53,192 nt of DNA from a bacterium (GTDB taxonomy: Bacteria; Patescibacteriota; Minisyncoccia; Moranbacterales; UBA9337), in NCBI GenBank assembly GCA_021159185.1, contig JAGGSH010000010.1:1-53192 (forward strand), in the 5' to 3' direction. Shown here piece by piece: positions 18,122 through 26,832 of the stretch. Position 1 is the first letter of the stretch. Each line of letters opens with the position of its first letter. A model generated the notes under the pieces. It searched no databases. It was not told the DNA's origin and saw only the letters and a program-made list of their open reading frames with translations. The translations under genes and the position numbers were made by a program.

Positions 18122-19315
18122 CTAGAAATTCTTATTTATCACTTCTTTCACAATTTCCATAAAACTATCTTTAAATCTTTCTTCTGAAAATTTTTCCGCG
18201 GATTTTTTAATAATTTCTTTATTATATTTATTTTCATTTTCCATAAATCTTCTTACTCCGTCAGCCAAAACTTCCGGGGTTTGCGCGTTAAAAAATTCAC
18301 CGTTAATTCCCTCCCGGATTATTTCCTTCGCTCCGCCTTTTTGAAAAGCGATAACCGGAACGCCATAACTCATCGCTTCAACCATAGTCAAGCCGAAATC
18401 ATCTTCGCAAGGAAAAATAAAAGCGCGGGCGCGGGCGTAATATTCGGCCAGCTTTTCATCGCTCTGCCAGCCTAAAATTCTAATATTTTTTCCGGCGATT
18501 TTCTTAAGGCGCTTTTCCTGCTCTCCCTCGCCGACAACAATCAGCGGAAGCCCTAACTTGTTAAACGCTTCCACCGCCAAACTGACTTTTTTATAAGCGG
18601 ATAGACGAGAAACGATGAGAAAGTAGCTTGCAGCTTGCAGCTTGCAGCTTGCAGCTTTATTTGCAGAGATTCCCGGATAAATTACTTTACTTTCTCTCCT
18701 ATAATATTTCTTTATCCTCTCTCGCGTGTATTCCGAATTAGCGATTAAATAATCCGGGCGATCGGCCGCCTGCCGATCCCAAACACGAATATAGTTAAGT
18801 ATAGCCCTTGCGAAAAAACAAATTCTCTTCTTTCCAATTTCGTTTATGTATCTTTCATTATAATCCCAGGCAAAGCGCATAGGCGAATGGATATAAGCAA
18901 TGTGAATTGTATTTAATTTAGTAATAATTCCCTTGCTCCACGCTCCCGAAGAAGAAATGACTAAATCGTATTCCCGCAAATCAAAAGTTTCCGGCGCGGT
19001 AGGTATAAAGGGCAAAAGGAATCTTCGGCGATTTCTCAAAAATTTGGGAAATTTTTGGAGAAAAGACGTGTGGATTTCCCGTTGTGTAATTTTCCGGGAA
19101 GAATATCTCTCTGCCTCCCCCCCTCTTTGAGGGGGGGATTGAGGGGGGGTGCCATCAGAATAAGCAGCCAGCATCTTTTCCTTGTCATATAATAAAGTAT
19201 AAATCGGCGCCTTGGGAAACATCTCGCAAAGCGATTCCAAAACTTTCTCCGCGCCGCCGTATTGAACTAAAAAATCATGAACCAGCGCTATCTTTAAATT
19301 GTTAAATGGTTTCAT
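18122..19315 (-). CDS. GT4 family glycosyltransferase
   Basis: A 397-residue GT-B fold enzyme. It starts KIALVHDFLVQYGGAEKVLE, typical of GT4 enzymes acting on surface polysaccharide or lipid-linked sugars. The C-terminal Rossmann domain begins YFLIVSRLSAYKKVSLAVEA (about residue 225) and contains the E-x7-E nucleotide-sugar motif EDDFGLTMVEAM near 302. Two repeat-derived insertions are visible: TPPQSPPQRGGEAE (from the repeat at 19113-19150) near residue 60 and KAASCKLQAAS (GCAGCTT tandem copies, about 18625-18657) in the linker just before the second domain. It lies 20 bp after the other GT4 gene. Acceptor unknown. Confidence 0.88.
   Translation of the reverse strand: MKPFNNLKIALVHDFLVQYGGAEKVLESLCEMFPKAPIYTLLYDKEKMLAAYSDGTPPQSPPQRGGEAERYSSRKITQREIHTSFLQKFPKFLRNRRRFLLPFIPTAPETFDLREYDLVISSSGAWSKGIITKLNTIHIAYIHSPMRFAWDYNERYINEIGKKRICFFARAILNYIRVWDRQAADRPDYLIANSEYTRERIKKYYRRESKVIYPGISANKAASCKLQAASYFLIVSRLSAYKKVSLAVEAFNKLGLPLIVVGEGEQEKRLKKIAGKNIRILGWQSDEKLAEYYARARAFIFPCEDDFGLTMVEAMSYGVPVIAFQKGGAKEIIREGINGEFFNAQTPEVLADGVRRFMENENKYNKEIIKKSAEKFSEERFKDSFMEIVKEVINKNF
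18625..18657. repeat. GCAGCTT tandem repeat inside GT4 gene
   Basis: About four perfect copies of the 7-mer GCAGCTT, read in frame in the interdomain linker of the glycosyltransferase. Confidence 0.85.
19113..19150. repeat. C/G-tract repeat inside GT4 gene (family C)
   Basis: CCCCCCCTCTTTGAGGGGGG followed by ATTGAGGGGGGGT, the same family as 42652-42704, 42763-42812 and 50539-50570, here translated in frame as TPPQSPPQRGGEAE. Confidence 0.8.
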
Positions 19316-19335
19316 TGTTGAATTGTTATTGAATT

Positions 19336-20478
19336 TTATTTCATTTTATCCGTTAATAATTTAGCAATGGAATTAGCGCATTTTTCCCAGCTAAACCTTT
19401 TCATATTTTTATATCCTTTCTTTATTATATCATCTCTCAAATTTTTGTCGCTAATAAGTTTATAAGCGGCTTCGGCGATTTCTTTTGGATTATGCGGATT
19501 AACTAGCAGCGCGAAACCTGCTACCTCCGGTATAGACGAATTATCACCGGCTACTACCGGCGTCCCCATACTTTGCGCTTCCAAAATCGGCAAGCCAAAC
19601 CCTTCATAAAAGGTGGGAAATAAAAAAACATCCGCGTTTTTTAAAAGCTCCCGTTTATTTTCTTCAGAAACATATCCTGTCTTAATTATTTCGCCCTTAT
19701 ACTTACTACTTAATACTAAATACTCAATACTTTCATATCCATATCCGGGCATTCCTGCTAAAACTAATTTATGCGGAATATTGTATTTTTCTTTCAAGAT
19801 TTCAAAAGCCTTGATAATCCCCGTAATATTTTTCCGTTTCTCTAATCTTCCAATGAATAATAAGTATGGTAAATTTGAAATTTGAAATTTGAAATTTGAA
19901 TTGAATTTTAAATTTTTTAATTTTAATTTTTTCTCCCTTTGGAAATTACGATTATATCCTTCACAAATCACTCTAATCTTACCAGCCTGAATGCCATATA
20001 ATTTCACCAAATCTCGTTTCGTGTTTTTGGAAACCGCGATAATCGTTTTTGCCCAGCGGCAGGAATTTTTTATAACCCGCCGCATATAAAATCTTTCCCA
20101 TCTTGAATACGCTTCGGGGTAAAATTCGTATTCTAACCCGTGAATAACGACTATCGTGTTTTTAGGATGGATAATGGGAACGGTATGCGCCGAAATAAAA
20201 AGAATATCCACCGGACGCAAAAGCATTTCCAACGACAAACCTAATTGCGTCCACAGATAGGGAAGCTTGATAGTTTTTACACTCCATTTTTCAGGTAATT
20301 CTATATCTCCAAGATACCTTCTTGAGTTACAAGTTGCGAGTTTTGAGTTGCGAGAATATAAAACCACCTCATGGCCATTTAATTTGTCCCTCAGGTTTTT
20401 TATCACTTGATACGAATATTCCTCAATGCCGGTGCGATTTTTTACAAACGCGCGGGAAGCGTCAATACCGATAAACAT
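19336..20478 (-). CDS. GT4 family glycosyltransferase (second)
   Basis: I start at ATG 20478 (MFIGIDASRAFVKNRTGIEE), which matches the family N-terminus; the 11 residues upstream look non-native. The product is about 380 residues with a GT-B fold. The second domain begins LLFIGRLEKRKNITGIIKAF and has the donor-binding motif FYEGFGLPILEAQSMGTPVV. This N-terminal pattern (GIDAS...TGIEEYSYQ) is common in mannosyl- or rhamnosyl-transferases of GT4. A TTGAAATTTGAAA tandem repeat (about 19874-19912) is translated in the linker before the second domain, the same structural place as in the neighbouring GT4. It precedes that gene by 20 bp. Confidence 0.88.
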   Translation of the reverse strand: MFIGIDASRAFVKNRTGIEEYSYQVIKNLRDKLNGHEVVLYSRNSKLATCNSRRYLGDIELPEKWSVKTIKLPYLWTQLGLSLEMLLRPVDILFISAHTVPIIHPKNTIVVIHGLEYEFYPEAYSRWERFYMRRVIKNSCRWAKTIIAVSKNTKRDLVKLYGIQAGKIRVICEGYNRNFQREKKLKLKNLKFNSNFKFQISNLPYLLFIGRLEKRKNITGIIKAFEILKEKYNIPHKLVLAGMPGYGYESIEYLVLSSKYKGEIIKTGYVSEENKRELLKNADVFLFPTFYEGFGLPILEAQSMGTPVVAGDNSSIPEVAGFALLVNPHNPKEIAEAAYKLISDKNLRDDIIKKGYKNMKRFSWEKCANSIAKLLTDKMK

Positions 20479-20575
20479 AAATCTGTAACGCAAATCGCAA
20501 ATTTTATGCAAATACGCGAATATGCGAATAATTTCTAGCCAGAGAATTATAATTCAACGAAGAAATATTATAATC

Positions 20576-21583
20576 TTACTTAGACATTGCTATTGCCTGT
20601 TTGTATGTTTCCAGATTGTCCAGTATTTTGCCCGCTCCCTTAGCTACGCAAAGCAATGGATCATCGGCTGCATAGCAGGGAACATTAATAGTTTTAATAA
20701 TTAGCTGGTCCAGATTTTTAAGCAAGGCGCCGCCGCCCGAAAGAATCATTCCCTTATCCATAATGTCCGCCGCTAACTCAGGAGGCGTATCTTGTAAAAC
20801 TTTTTTTATAGCGTTAATAACCGCTCTCAGCTCATCCTGCAGCGCTTCAGTTATTTCATTGGAAGAAACTTTCACTGTTTTAGGCAGCCCTCCCGTCAAA
20901 TCACGCCCTTTGATTTCCATATATTCTTCTTTTACTTGCGCGATGGCCGAGCCGATTTTGATTTTAATTTCCTCCGCCGTCCTTTCCCCAATCGCCAGGC
21001 CATGTTTCCTCTTCATATAATCGGAAATAGCCTGGTCAAATTTATCGCCGCCCACTCTCGCGCTATTAGCCGCCACTACTCCTCCCAACGAAATAACCGC
21101 AATCTCTGAAGTCCCTCCCCCGATATTGATAATTGCGTTGCCTTGAGGATTATGAATGGGAATGCCCGCGCCTATAGCCGCCAATAGAGGCTCCTTTACG
21201 ACATAAGCCTGCTTAGCGCCGGCTTTTATAGTCGCGTCAATTACCGCTCTTTGTTCAGTGGAAGTTACTCCCGCCGGGATAGAAACCATGACTTCCGGAC
21301 GAACCAGCCTAATTCTTCCGCTGGCTTTGTTGATAAAATATTTAAGCATCGCTTCCGTAATGCGATAGTCGGCAATTACTCCATCCCTAAGCGGACGGCT
21401 GGCGAAAATAGTGTCGGGAGTGCGCCCCAGCATTTCCTTGGCTTCATTGCCCACTGCCAGCACTTTATTTTCAGCCAATGAAACCGCCACCACCGACGGC
21501 TCGTTTATTATCACGCCTTTCCCGGGAACAAAAACCAGCGTATTAGCCGTGCCTAAATCTATTCCGATTTTGCGAATTAACAT
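20576..21583 (-). CDS. mreB: Rod shape-determining protein MreB
   Basis: A 335-residue bacterial actin. It begins with the phosphate-1 motif GIDLGTANTLVFVPGKG and contains NEPSVVAV, IINIGGGTSEIAVISLGG (phosphate 2) and the adenosine motif MILSGGGALLKNLD. The length is normal. MreB organises lateral peptidoglycan synthesis, consistent with a rod-shaped or elongated cell that makes peptidoglycan, and with the ftsQ-like and WecA-like genes elsewhere in the window. No mreC or mreD follows here. Confidence 0.96.
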   Translation of the reverse strand: MLIRKIGIDLGTANTLVFVPGKGVIINEPSVVAVSLAENKVLAVGNEAKEMLGRTPDTIFASRPLRDGVIADYRITEAMLKYFINKASGRIRLVRPEVMVSIPAGVTSTEQRAVIDATIKAGAKQAYVVKEPLLAAIGAGIPIHNPQGNAIINIGGGTSEIAVISLGGVVAANSARVGGDKFDQAISDYMKRKHGLAIGERTAEEIKIKIGSAIAQVKEEYMEIKGRDLTGGLPKTVKVSSNEITEALQDELRAVINAIKKVLQDTPPELAADIMDKGMILSGGGALLKNLDQLIIKTINVPCYAADDPLLCVAKGAGKILDNLETYKQAIAMSK

Positions 21584-21601
21584 ACGATTTTTCTCAAAAT
21601 T

Positions 21602-22275
21602 TTAATTCATCAAAACTCTTCTCTTGCTTCTTTTATTAAATCTATCCAAAAACATTTTATTAAATTTCAATTTTTCTTTAGCAATTTTCTTTCCCGTTTT
21701 CGCATGCATTAAAGAATAAAGCTTCTTATTTTTTATTTCATATTCATAATAAACGCTGTGAAACTTATTATTCTTAATTCTGCCATTTCTTTTGCCTCCC
21801 TCTAAATTAAATTTTATATAATCTCGAAGTTTCATCTTGGGAAAAATATTGGCATTATTTCTTCCCAGCCACATACCCGCTCTCATAATCACAATCGCTC
21901 CCAATGAATCCAGCTTATCCGCGTCAAATAATATTTTAGCTTCAATAATCTTTGGCTTTTTGTTTGTTTTATATCTATGGGCTAATATGCAGTGCTTGAT
22001 TTTTTCTATTTTATTTTTATTTTTAAAATTTTCTCGCCCATCTTAGCCAATTCTTCAGTATGGCAAATTTTTCCGGTTGTATCATTATCCTCTTTTATTC
22101 TTCCAATATCATGAAGAAGCGTTGCTGTTTTTAAAATATCCAGATCAACTTTGCTTTTCTCCTCTTTAGCCAGTCTTAATGCCATATTATAAACTCGCAT
22201 CATATGATCAAAATTATGCGCGTTGCACTTTAGCTCTTTTTTTTGCAATTTTAAATATTTTCCTGACAATTTCAT
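21602..22275 (-). pseudogene. HD-domain phosphohydrolase, split by frameshift
   Basis: Two overlapping frames together make one YpgQ-like HD hydrolase. The first (start 22275) has NAHNFDHMMRVYNMALRLA and LLHDIGR, then stops at 22006 in an A-rich run. A -1 shift there restores KIEKIKHCILAHRYKTNKKP, IIEAKILFDADKLDSLGAI and the C-terminal half ending at 21602. All metal ligands (H, HD, H, H, D) are present once the frames are joined. This is either a sequencing or assembly indel in a homopolymer, or a recent inactivation. The predicted activity is nucleotide or phosphate ester hydrolysis; the substrate is unknown. Confidence 0.8.
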
Positions 22276-22312
22276 TTCATTATTTTGAAATAAGTGCTAG
22301 TTAAAACTGTTT

Positions 22313-22347
22313 GCATTATAGCATTATAGCATTATAGCATTATAGCA
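22313..22347. repeat. GCATTATA tandem repeat
   Basis: Four and a half perfect copies of the 8-mer GCATTATA upstream of the HD gene and directly before hairpin D1. Confidence 0.9.
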
Positions 22348-22348
22348 T

Positions 22349-22374
22349 ACTACCTTATGTAGTTGAATGGTAGT
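22349..22374. repeat. Hairpin repeat family D, copy 1
   Basis: ACTACC and GGTAGT arms surround a 14-nt loop that starts TTATGTAGTT. An inner GTAGT offers an alternative pairing with ACTAC. Confidence 0.85.
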
Positions 22375-22441
22375 GCTAATAATTTCTTACTTGATAGCTG
22401 AACAGTGGCCCATCTGCTAAAATTTGGCGAGAGCAAAAGAA

Positions 22442-22852
22442 TTAAAGCCCAAGTAATTCTTTTAAAAATCTATGCTGGGGATAACGATCCAAAAGACTTC
22501 CACTTTCATGACTATTCGTCTTTTTTTTCTTTCTTTTGTCTTTCTCTAACCAGCTTGTCAATATTTTTCTATAAGCTCCTTCTCTGGCATTTAACCACTT
22601 TTCCACACCGCTTATTGATTGATAGCTCACTTTTAATTCTTTTCTTATTTCTTCATAACTTTTATCATCTATTAATTTTTTAGCTATTTGGACTCGGCGA
22701 GCAAGCATTAAAGATTCACTGGGGGTAAGCAATCCAATAAAAAAATCTATTATTTCTTGTTTCAACCTTAATCCGGAAACTATATCAAAAAAATCTCCAA
22801 CTTGCCGCATTCTTTCTTTTTTGGATATGGAATAAATTTTTACTTTAGACAT
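22442..22852 (-). CDS. TrpR/YerC-YecD-like DNA-binding protein
   Basis: A 136-residue protein of the TrpR-like YerC/YecD family. The DNA-binding core reads LTPSESLMLARRVQIAKKLI, followed by KSYEEIRKELKVSYQSISGV, the turn-helix pair of TrpR-type repressors. A basic tail follows. Homologues in Firmicutes and CPR are usually of unknown target. The gene is flanked on both sides by hairpin family D copies (22349 and 22891), so these repeats could be its operators or could be transcript ends; nothing in the sequence decides between the two. Confidence 0.85.
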   Translation of the reverse strand: MSKVKIYSISKKERMRQVGDFFDIVSGLRLKQEIIDFFIGLLTPSESLMLARRVQIAKKLIDDKSYEEIRKELKVSYQSISGVEKWLNAREGAYRKILTSWLEKDKRKKKKTNSHESGSLLDRYPQHRFLKELLGL

Positions 22853-22890
22853 GTTTCAATATTTTAATTTTACAGTGATGCTTTCACTAT

Positions 22891-22916
22891 ACTACCTTAT
22901 GTAGTTGAATGGTAGT
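22891..22916. repeat. Hairpin repeat family D, copy 2
   Basis: Identical to copy 1 over 26 bp (ACTACC ... GGTAGT, loop TTATGTAGTTGAAT). It lies between the TrpR-like and MazG-like genes. Confidence 0.85.
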
Positions 22917-22954
22917 GTAGTTGTGATTTTGTTATGCTTTTTTTGTTTGGTTTT

Positions 22955-23278
22955 TTATTTAAATTCCAAAACTCTATATTTTCCATTTTTTAGCTTTTTC
23001 TTTTTTCGGTTCATTATTTTTTTGTGCTTTTTCCAAAAAGCTTTGTCAATTTCTTTCGGCGAAACACCCAAACTCACAAAATTACCCAGCACTAAATTCA
23101 GTAAATCTATATTTTCCTCTATCACATTCTCGCGAGACTTACCCTTAGTAATAGCTTGAGCTAATTCTCCCAATTCTTCAATCAACAAATTCAGCCGAAA
23201 AGTCATATCCTCGTTATTAGTTCCTTTCATCTTGAATTTCCTGTGAAATTTCGCAGTGGCGTCGTAATATTTTTTCAT
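22955..23278 (-). CDS. MazG-like nucleotide pyrophosphohydrolase
   Basis: A 107-residue helical protein. LLIEELGELAQAITKG and ENVIEENIDLLNLVLGN provide the E-x2-E and E/D-x3-D metal-binding motifs of the MazG/dUTPase/HisE superfamily. The length fits a single-domain MazG-like enzyme that hydrolyses NTPs to NMP and pyrophosphate, usually for housecleaning of abnormal nucleotides. It sits between D-family hairpins, upstream of the TrpR-like gene and downstream of a Nudix gene with a related sanitising role. Confidence 0.8.
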   Translation of the reverse strand: MKKYYDATAKFHRKFKMKGTNNEDMTFRLNLLIEELGELAQAITKGKSRENVIEENIDLLNLVLGNFVSLGVSPKEIDKAFWKKHKKIMNRKKKKLKNGKYRVLEFK

Positions 23279-23348
23279 AATAATATGGCAAACTAATAAT
23301 GCAATCCAATATTTACTTTATTTTCTTATTCTTCATTAATGCTACAAT

Positions 23349-23374
23349 ACTACCTTATGTAGTTGAATAGTAGT
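23349..23374. repeat. Hairpin repeat family D, copy 3
   Basis: As copies 1 and 2 with one change in the right arm (AGTAGT). It lies between the MazG-like and Nudix genes. Confidence 0.85.
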
Positions 23375-23412
23375 CTAGTTATAATTTCACCATTCTACGA
23401 ACAGCGCTTGCG

Positions 23413-23880
23413 CTACTTTCCATGTCTTACATTTTCCAAATATTTCCCCGCTGATTTTAAAATTCTTTTCGGTCCCCTGTAAGTTATTTTTTTCATAGCC
23501 TCTTCGTATTCTAGCCATTCCCAGCCGATATGCTCAAAGGAAATTTTTACTTTTCCTGTTTCGGTTTTAGCCAAATAATAAATAACTTTTTTGAAAATAT
23601 TAACACTTATTCCTGCCCTCGTTCTTTTTTCCTTCTCCTCTCCCTTGGCTCGGTAAAAATAATAAACATGTTTCTTAAAATCAGGCAAAATTTCCAAATC
23701 GCTTATGCTTGTTTCTTCTAAAACTTCCCTTCGCAAAGCCTGTTCTTCACTCTCCCCTTCCTCAATATGCCCCTTGGGAAAATCCCAATGGCCGGATTTG
23801 TAATGAAGAAACAGAAAATAAATTTTATTTTTATTCCGCCTAAACACCACGGCGCCGGCAGATTTTTCAAAACAAAACAT
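23413..23880 (-). CDS. Nudix hydrolase (Ap4A hydrolase-like)
   Basis: I start at ATG 23880 (MFCFEKSAGAVVFRR), since SAGAVVF is the usual beginning of the fold. The product is 155 residues. The segment WDFPKGHIEEGESEEQALRR followed by EVLEETSI is a complete Nudix box with G-x5-E-x7-RE-x2-EE. The family resemblance is to bis(5'-nucleosyl)-tetraphosphatase, which degrades Ap4A. It lies just downstream of secA on the same strand, 11 bp after its stop codon. Confidence 0.88.
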   Translation of the reverse strand: MFCFEKSAGAVVFRRNKNKIYFLFLHYKSGHWDFPKGHIEEGESEEQALRREVLEETSISDLEILPDFKKHVYYFYRAKGEEKEKRTRAGISVNIFKKVIYYLAKTETGKVKISFEHIGWEWLEYEEAMKKITYRGPKRILKSAGKYLENVRHGK

Positions 23881-23891
23881 AATATATAACT

Positions 23892-26546
23892 TTATTTCCC
23901 GCAACATTTTTTATATTTTTTTCCGCTTCCGCACGGGCAAGGATCATTGCGTCCCACTTTATTTTGATTAATGATGGGTTTTGAAGGCGCAGCTTTTTCA
24001 CTCCCTCCTTGTTCACTAGACTGCGCTTTTTTAATCGCGCCAAATTGTTCCACCTGCCCACCTGATCCCTTGAGCTGCCAACTACTTTCTTCTATCTGTT
24101 CAACTGGCTGAGATTCTTGAGAAATATAAGCAACTTTGAATATAGTATGAATAATAGTAGATCTAATATTATCCATCAAGCGAGTAAATAAATTATAGGC
24201 TTCCCTCTTGTATTCAACCAGCGGATCTTTTTGCCCATAACCGCGTAATCCGATTCCCTGCCTTAAATAATCAATCTCATCTAAATGATTCATCCAGATA
24301 GTATCTATAGTTCGCAACATTATTATTTTTTCAACGCGACGCATATTTTCATATCCTATTTCTTTTTCCTTTTGCGCGTAAGCCTTTTTAGCCAGTCCCG
24401 CCAAACATTCAACTAATTTACTCACTTTTTGCGCGTCATCTTCTGATTTATCGGAAGATATCTCTTTTAGATGTCTTCTATCTTTTTCTTCCAAAGGAAA
24501 TATATTATTAACATTCGCCAAAATTGTTTTCATATCCCATTCGCATCCTTGAACATCGCACCGGACAGAAACAATTTTTTCCAGTTCTTCAATAATATTA
24601 TTTAAAACTAGATTTTTTGTGTCATGGCTGGATAAAATTTCTTTCCTTTTTTTATACACCACTTCCCTTTGCTTATTCATTACATCGTCATATTCCAAGA
24701 TATGCTTTCTGACATCAAAGTTAAATCCCTCTATTTTTGACTGGGAACCTTCAATAGTTTTTGAAATAATTTTATTTTGGATCGGCTGGTCTTCCGGCAA
24801 ACCCAGAGTATTCATCATATTTTTCAGCTTGTCGCCGCCGAATCGCCGCATCAATTCATCTTCCAAAGAAACATAAAACTGCGACATGCCAGGATCTCCC
24901 TGCCGTCCCGCGCGCCCGCGCAATTGATTGTCAATGCGCCGAGCCTCATGCCGTTCCGTTCCGATGATATAAAGTCCGCCCAGTTTTTTCACTCCTTCTC
25001 CCAGTTTTATGTCAGTCCCTCTTCCCGCCATATTGGTAGCGATAGTCACCGCTCCGCGCTCTCCGGCGCCGGCAATGATAGGCGCTTCTTTCTCATGCTG
25101 CTTAGCGTTCAAAACTTCATGCTTAACTCCTTCTCGTTCCAATAAAGCGCTTAGATATTCTGACTTTTCAATAGCTATTGTTCCCACCAAAACCGGTTGT
25201 CCCGTATGATTAATTTTTTTTATAGTTTGAGCGATGGCTTTAAATTTTCCTTCCTCGGTTTTATAAATCACATCGGGCAGATCTTTTCTCGTCATCGGCT
25301 CATTAGTGGGAATCTCCAGCACTTCCAACTCATACACTTTATTAAATTCTTCCGCGCTGGTGATAGCCGTTCCCGTCATTCCGGAAAGCTTTTTATACAT
25401 TCTAAAATAATTCTGAAAAGTAATAGTAGCCAAGGTTCTTGACTCCTTTTGCACCGCCACACCCTCCTTAGCTTCTATGGCCTGGTGTAGCCCTTCACTG
25501 TAACGCCTTCCCTCCATAAGTCTTCCAGTAAAATCATCCACGATAATAACCTGTCCGTCTTTTACGATGTAGTCGCGTTCTCGTTTGAAAAGGGCGTGGG
25601 CTTTGAGCGATTGCTCCAGATGATGCACATAGCTTATTTTTTCCGGATCGTAAATATTTCCCATCCCCAGAGTCTTTTCCACATTGGAAATTCCCTTGTC
25701 GGTTAAGGTAATCGCTTTCATTTTTTCATCAATTTCATAATCAATATTCTCTTTGAGCCGCGGGACAATTTGGGCAAATTTTTGGTAAAGCTTGGTTGAC
25801 TCAGAATCGGGAGCGGAAATAATTAAAGGCGTCCGCGCCTCATCAATTAATATGGAATCCACTTCGTCCACGATGGCAAAATTCAATTCCCGCTGAACCA
25901 TTTGCTCCAAACTTTGCGCCATATTGTCCCGCAGATAATCAAAGCCGTATTCATTATTAGTCCCGTAAGTTATATCCGCGCTGTAAGCTTCTCGGCGGCT
26001 TATTGGAATAAGATTTTCTTCTTCCACGCTCACCTCATCATCATCTATAATTTTAGGCTCATACTTATAAGATATGTCGTGCAAAATACAAGCGGTGCTT
26101 AATCCCAGAAAATGAAAGATTGATCCCATCCAATTGCAATCTCTTTTAGCTAAATAATCATTGACGGTTATTATATGCGCTCCCTTGCCTTCCAAAGCGT
26201 TAAGGTAAATCGGCAAAGTAGATGTCAATGTCTTTCCTTCTCCCGTTTTCATTTCGGCGATTTTTCCCTGATGTAAAACTATGCCGCCTAACAACTGGAC
26301 ATCATAGTGCCGTTCGCCAATGACTCTCTTGGCCGCTTCCCGCGCCACGGCAAAAGCCTCTGGCAAAATGTCATCCGGAGATTCTCCTTTTTTTAAGCGG
26401 TTTTTAAAATCTTCTGTTTTATTTTTCAGTTCACTGTCTGAAAGTTTGGATATTTCACTTTCAAGAGAATTTATTTCTTTTACGATTGGTTGAAGTTTTT
26501 TAATTTCTCTTTCATTGGAACCAAAAAGTTTTTTAAGCAATTGCAT
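23892..26546 (-). CDS. secA: Preprotein translocase ATPase SecA
   Basis: An 884-residue Sec motor that drives proteins through SecYEG. Features in order: NBD1 with KTGEGKTLTSTLP (Walker A), the preprotein-binding insertion starting VDEVDSILIDEARTPLIIS, NBD2 with NMAGRGTDIKLGEG and RRIDNQLRGRAGRQGDPG, the helical scaffold and wing domain, and a C-terminal zinc motif CPCGSGKKYKKCC that binds SecB or ribosomes. The length is normal. A family A repeat and about 285 bp of spacer separate it from pheT. Confidence 0.98.
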   Translation of the reverse strand: MQLLKKLFGSNEREIKKLQPIVKEINSLESEISKLSDSELKNKTEDFKNRLKKGESPDDILPEAFAVAREAAKRVIGERHYDVQLLGGIVLHQGKIAEMKTGEGKTLTSTLPIYLNALEGKGAHIITVNDYLAKRDCNWMGSIFHFLGLSTACILHDISYKYEPKIIDDDEVSVEEENLIPISRREAYSADITYGTNNEYGFDYLRDNMAQSLEQMVQRELNFAIVDEVDSILIDEARTPLIISAPDSESTKLYQKFAQIVPRLKENIDYEIDEKMKAITLTDKGISNVEKTLGMGNIYDPEKISYVHHLEQSLKAHALFKRERDYIVKDGQVIIVDDFTGRLMEGRRYSEGLHQAIEAKEGVAVQKESRTLATITFQNYFRMYKKLSGMTGTAITSAEEFNKVYELEVLEIPTNEPMTRKDLPDVIYKTEEGKFKAIAQTIKKINHTGQPVLVGTIAIEKSEYLSALLEREGVKHEVLNAKQHEKEAPIIAGAGERGAVTIATNMAGRGTDIKLGEGVKKLGGLYIIGTERHEARRIDNQLRGRAGRQGDPGMSQFYVSLEDELMRRFGGDKLKNMMNTLGLPEDQPIQNKIISKTIEGSQSKIEGFNFDVRKHILEYDDVMNKQREVVYKKRKEILSSHDTKNLVLNNIIEELEKIVSVRCDVQGCEWDMKTILANVNNIFPLEEKDRRHLKEISSDKSEDDAQKVSKLVECLAGLAKKAYAQKEKEIGYENMRRVEKIIMLRTIDTIWMNHLDEIDYLRQGIGLRGYGQKDPLVEYKREAYNLFTRLMDNIRSTIIHTIFKVAYISQESQPVEQIEESSWQLKGSGGQVEQFGAIKKAQSSEQGGSEKAAPSKPIINQNKVGRNDPCPCGSGKKYKKCCGK

Positions 26547-26604
26547 AGTAAAAAGTGTTATTTTACAGTATTGTTTACGATTTTTTATTGCCTACTCCTT
26601 GTCT

Positions 26605-26747
26605 GTCATTCCGGAATTTTTTCTGTAGCATAGCGAAAGAAAAAATATCCGGAATCTAGGATTGTTAAAATCTCTAGGCTTGAGATAATTAAAAGCGCAG
26701 ATTCCGGATATTTTCTCCGCTGTCGCTCCGAAAATTCCGGAATGACA
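26605..26747. repeat. MITE-like repeat family A, copy 4 (inverted)
   Basis: GTCATTCCGGAA to TTCCGGAATGACA with the reverse-complement core, as copy 3. It fills most of the secA-pheT gap; the 80-codon open frame across it is an artefact of the repeat. Confidence 0.85.
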
Positions 26748-26832
26748 TAAAGAAAAAGTGTAAACAACGCTTTTGATTCTTATACATAAAGTAATGTCGT
26801 AACTAGCGCTGGGGAGTTTCTTGCAAATCAAT

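Noticed and set aside
22313-22347. GCATTATA tandem copies as a replication origin iteron array
   Set aside because: Only four and a half copies of 8 bp, no DnaA box cluster and no dnaA nearby; it looks like a slippage repeat.
22349-23374. Evenly spaced 26-bp repeats as a CRISPR array
   Set aside because: The spacing is about 460-540 bp and real genes lie between; there are no cas genes.
26592-26831. 80-codon minus-strand open frame between secA and pheT
   Set aside because: It runs through a family A repeat, has no SD and no protein-like pattern.
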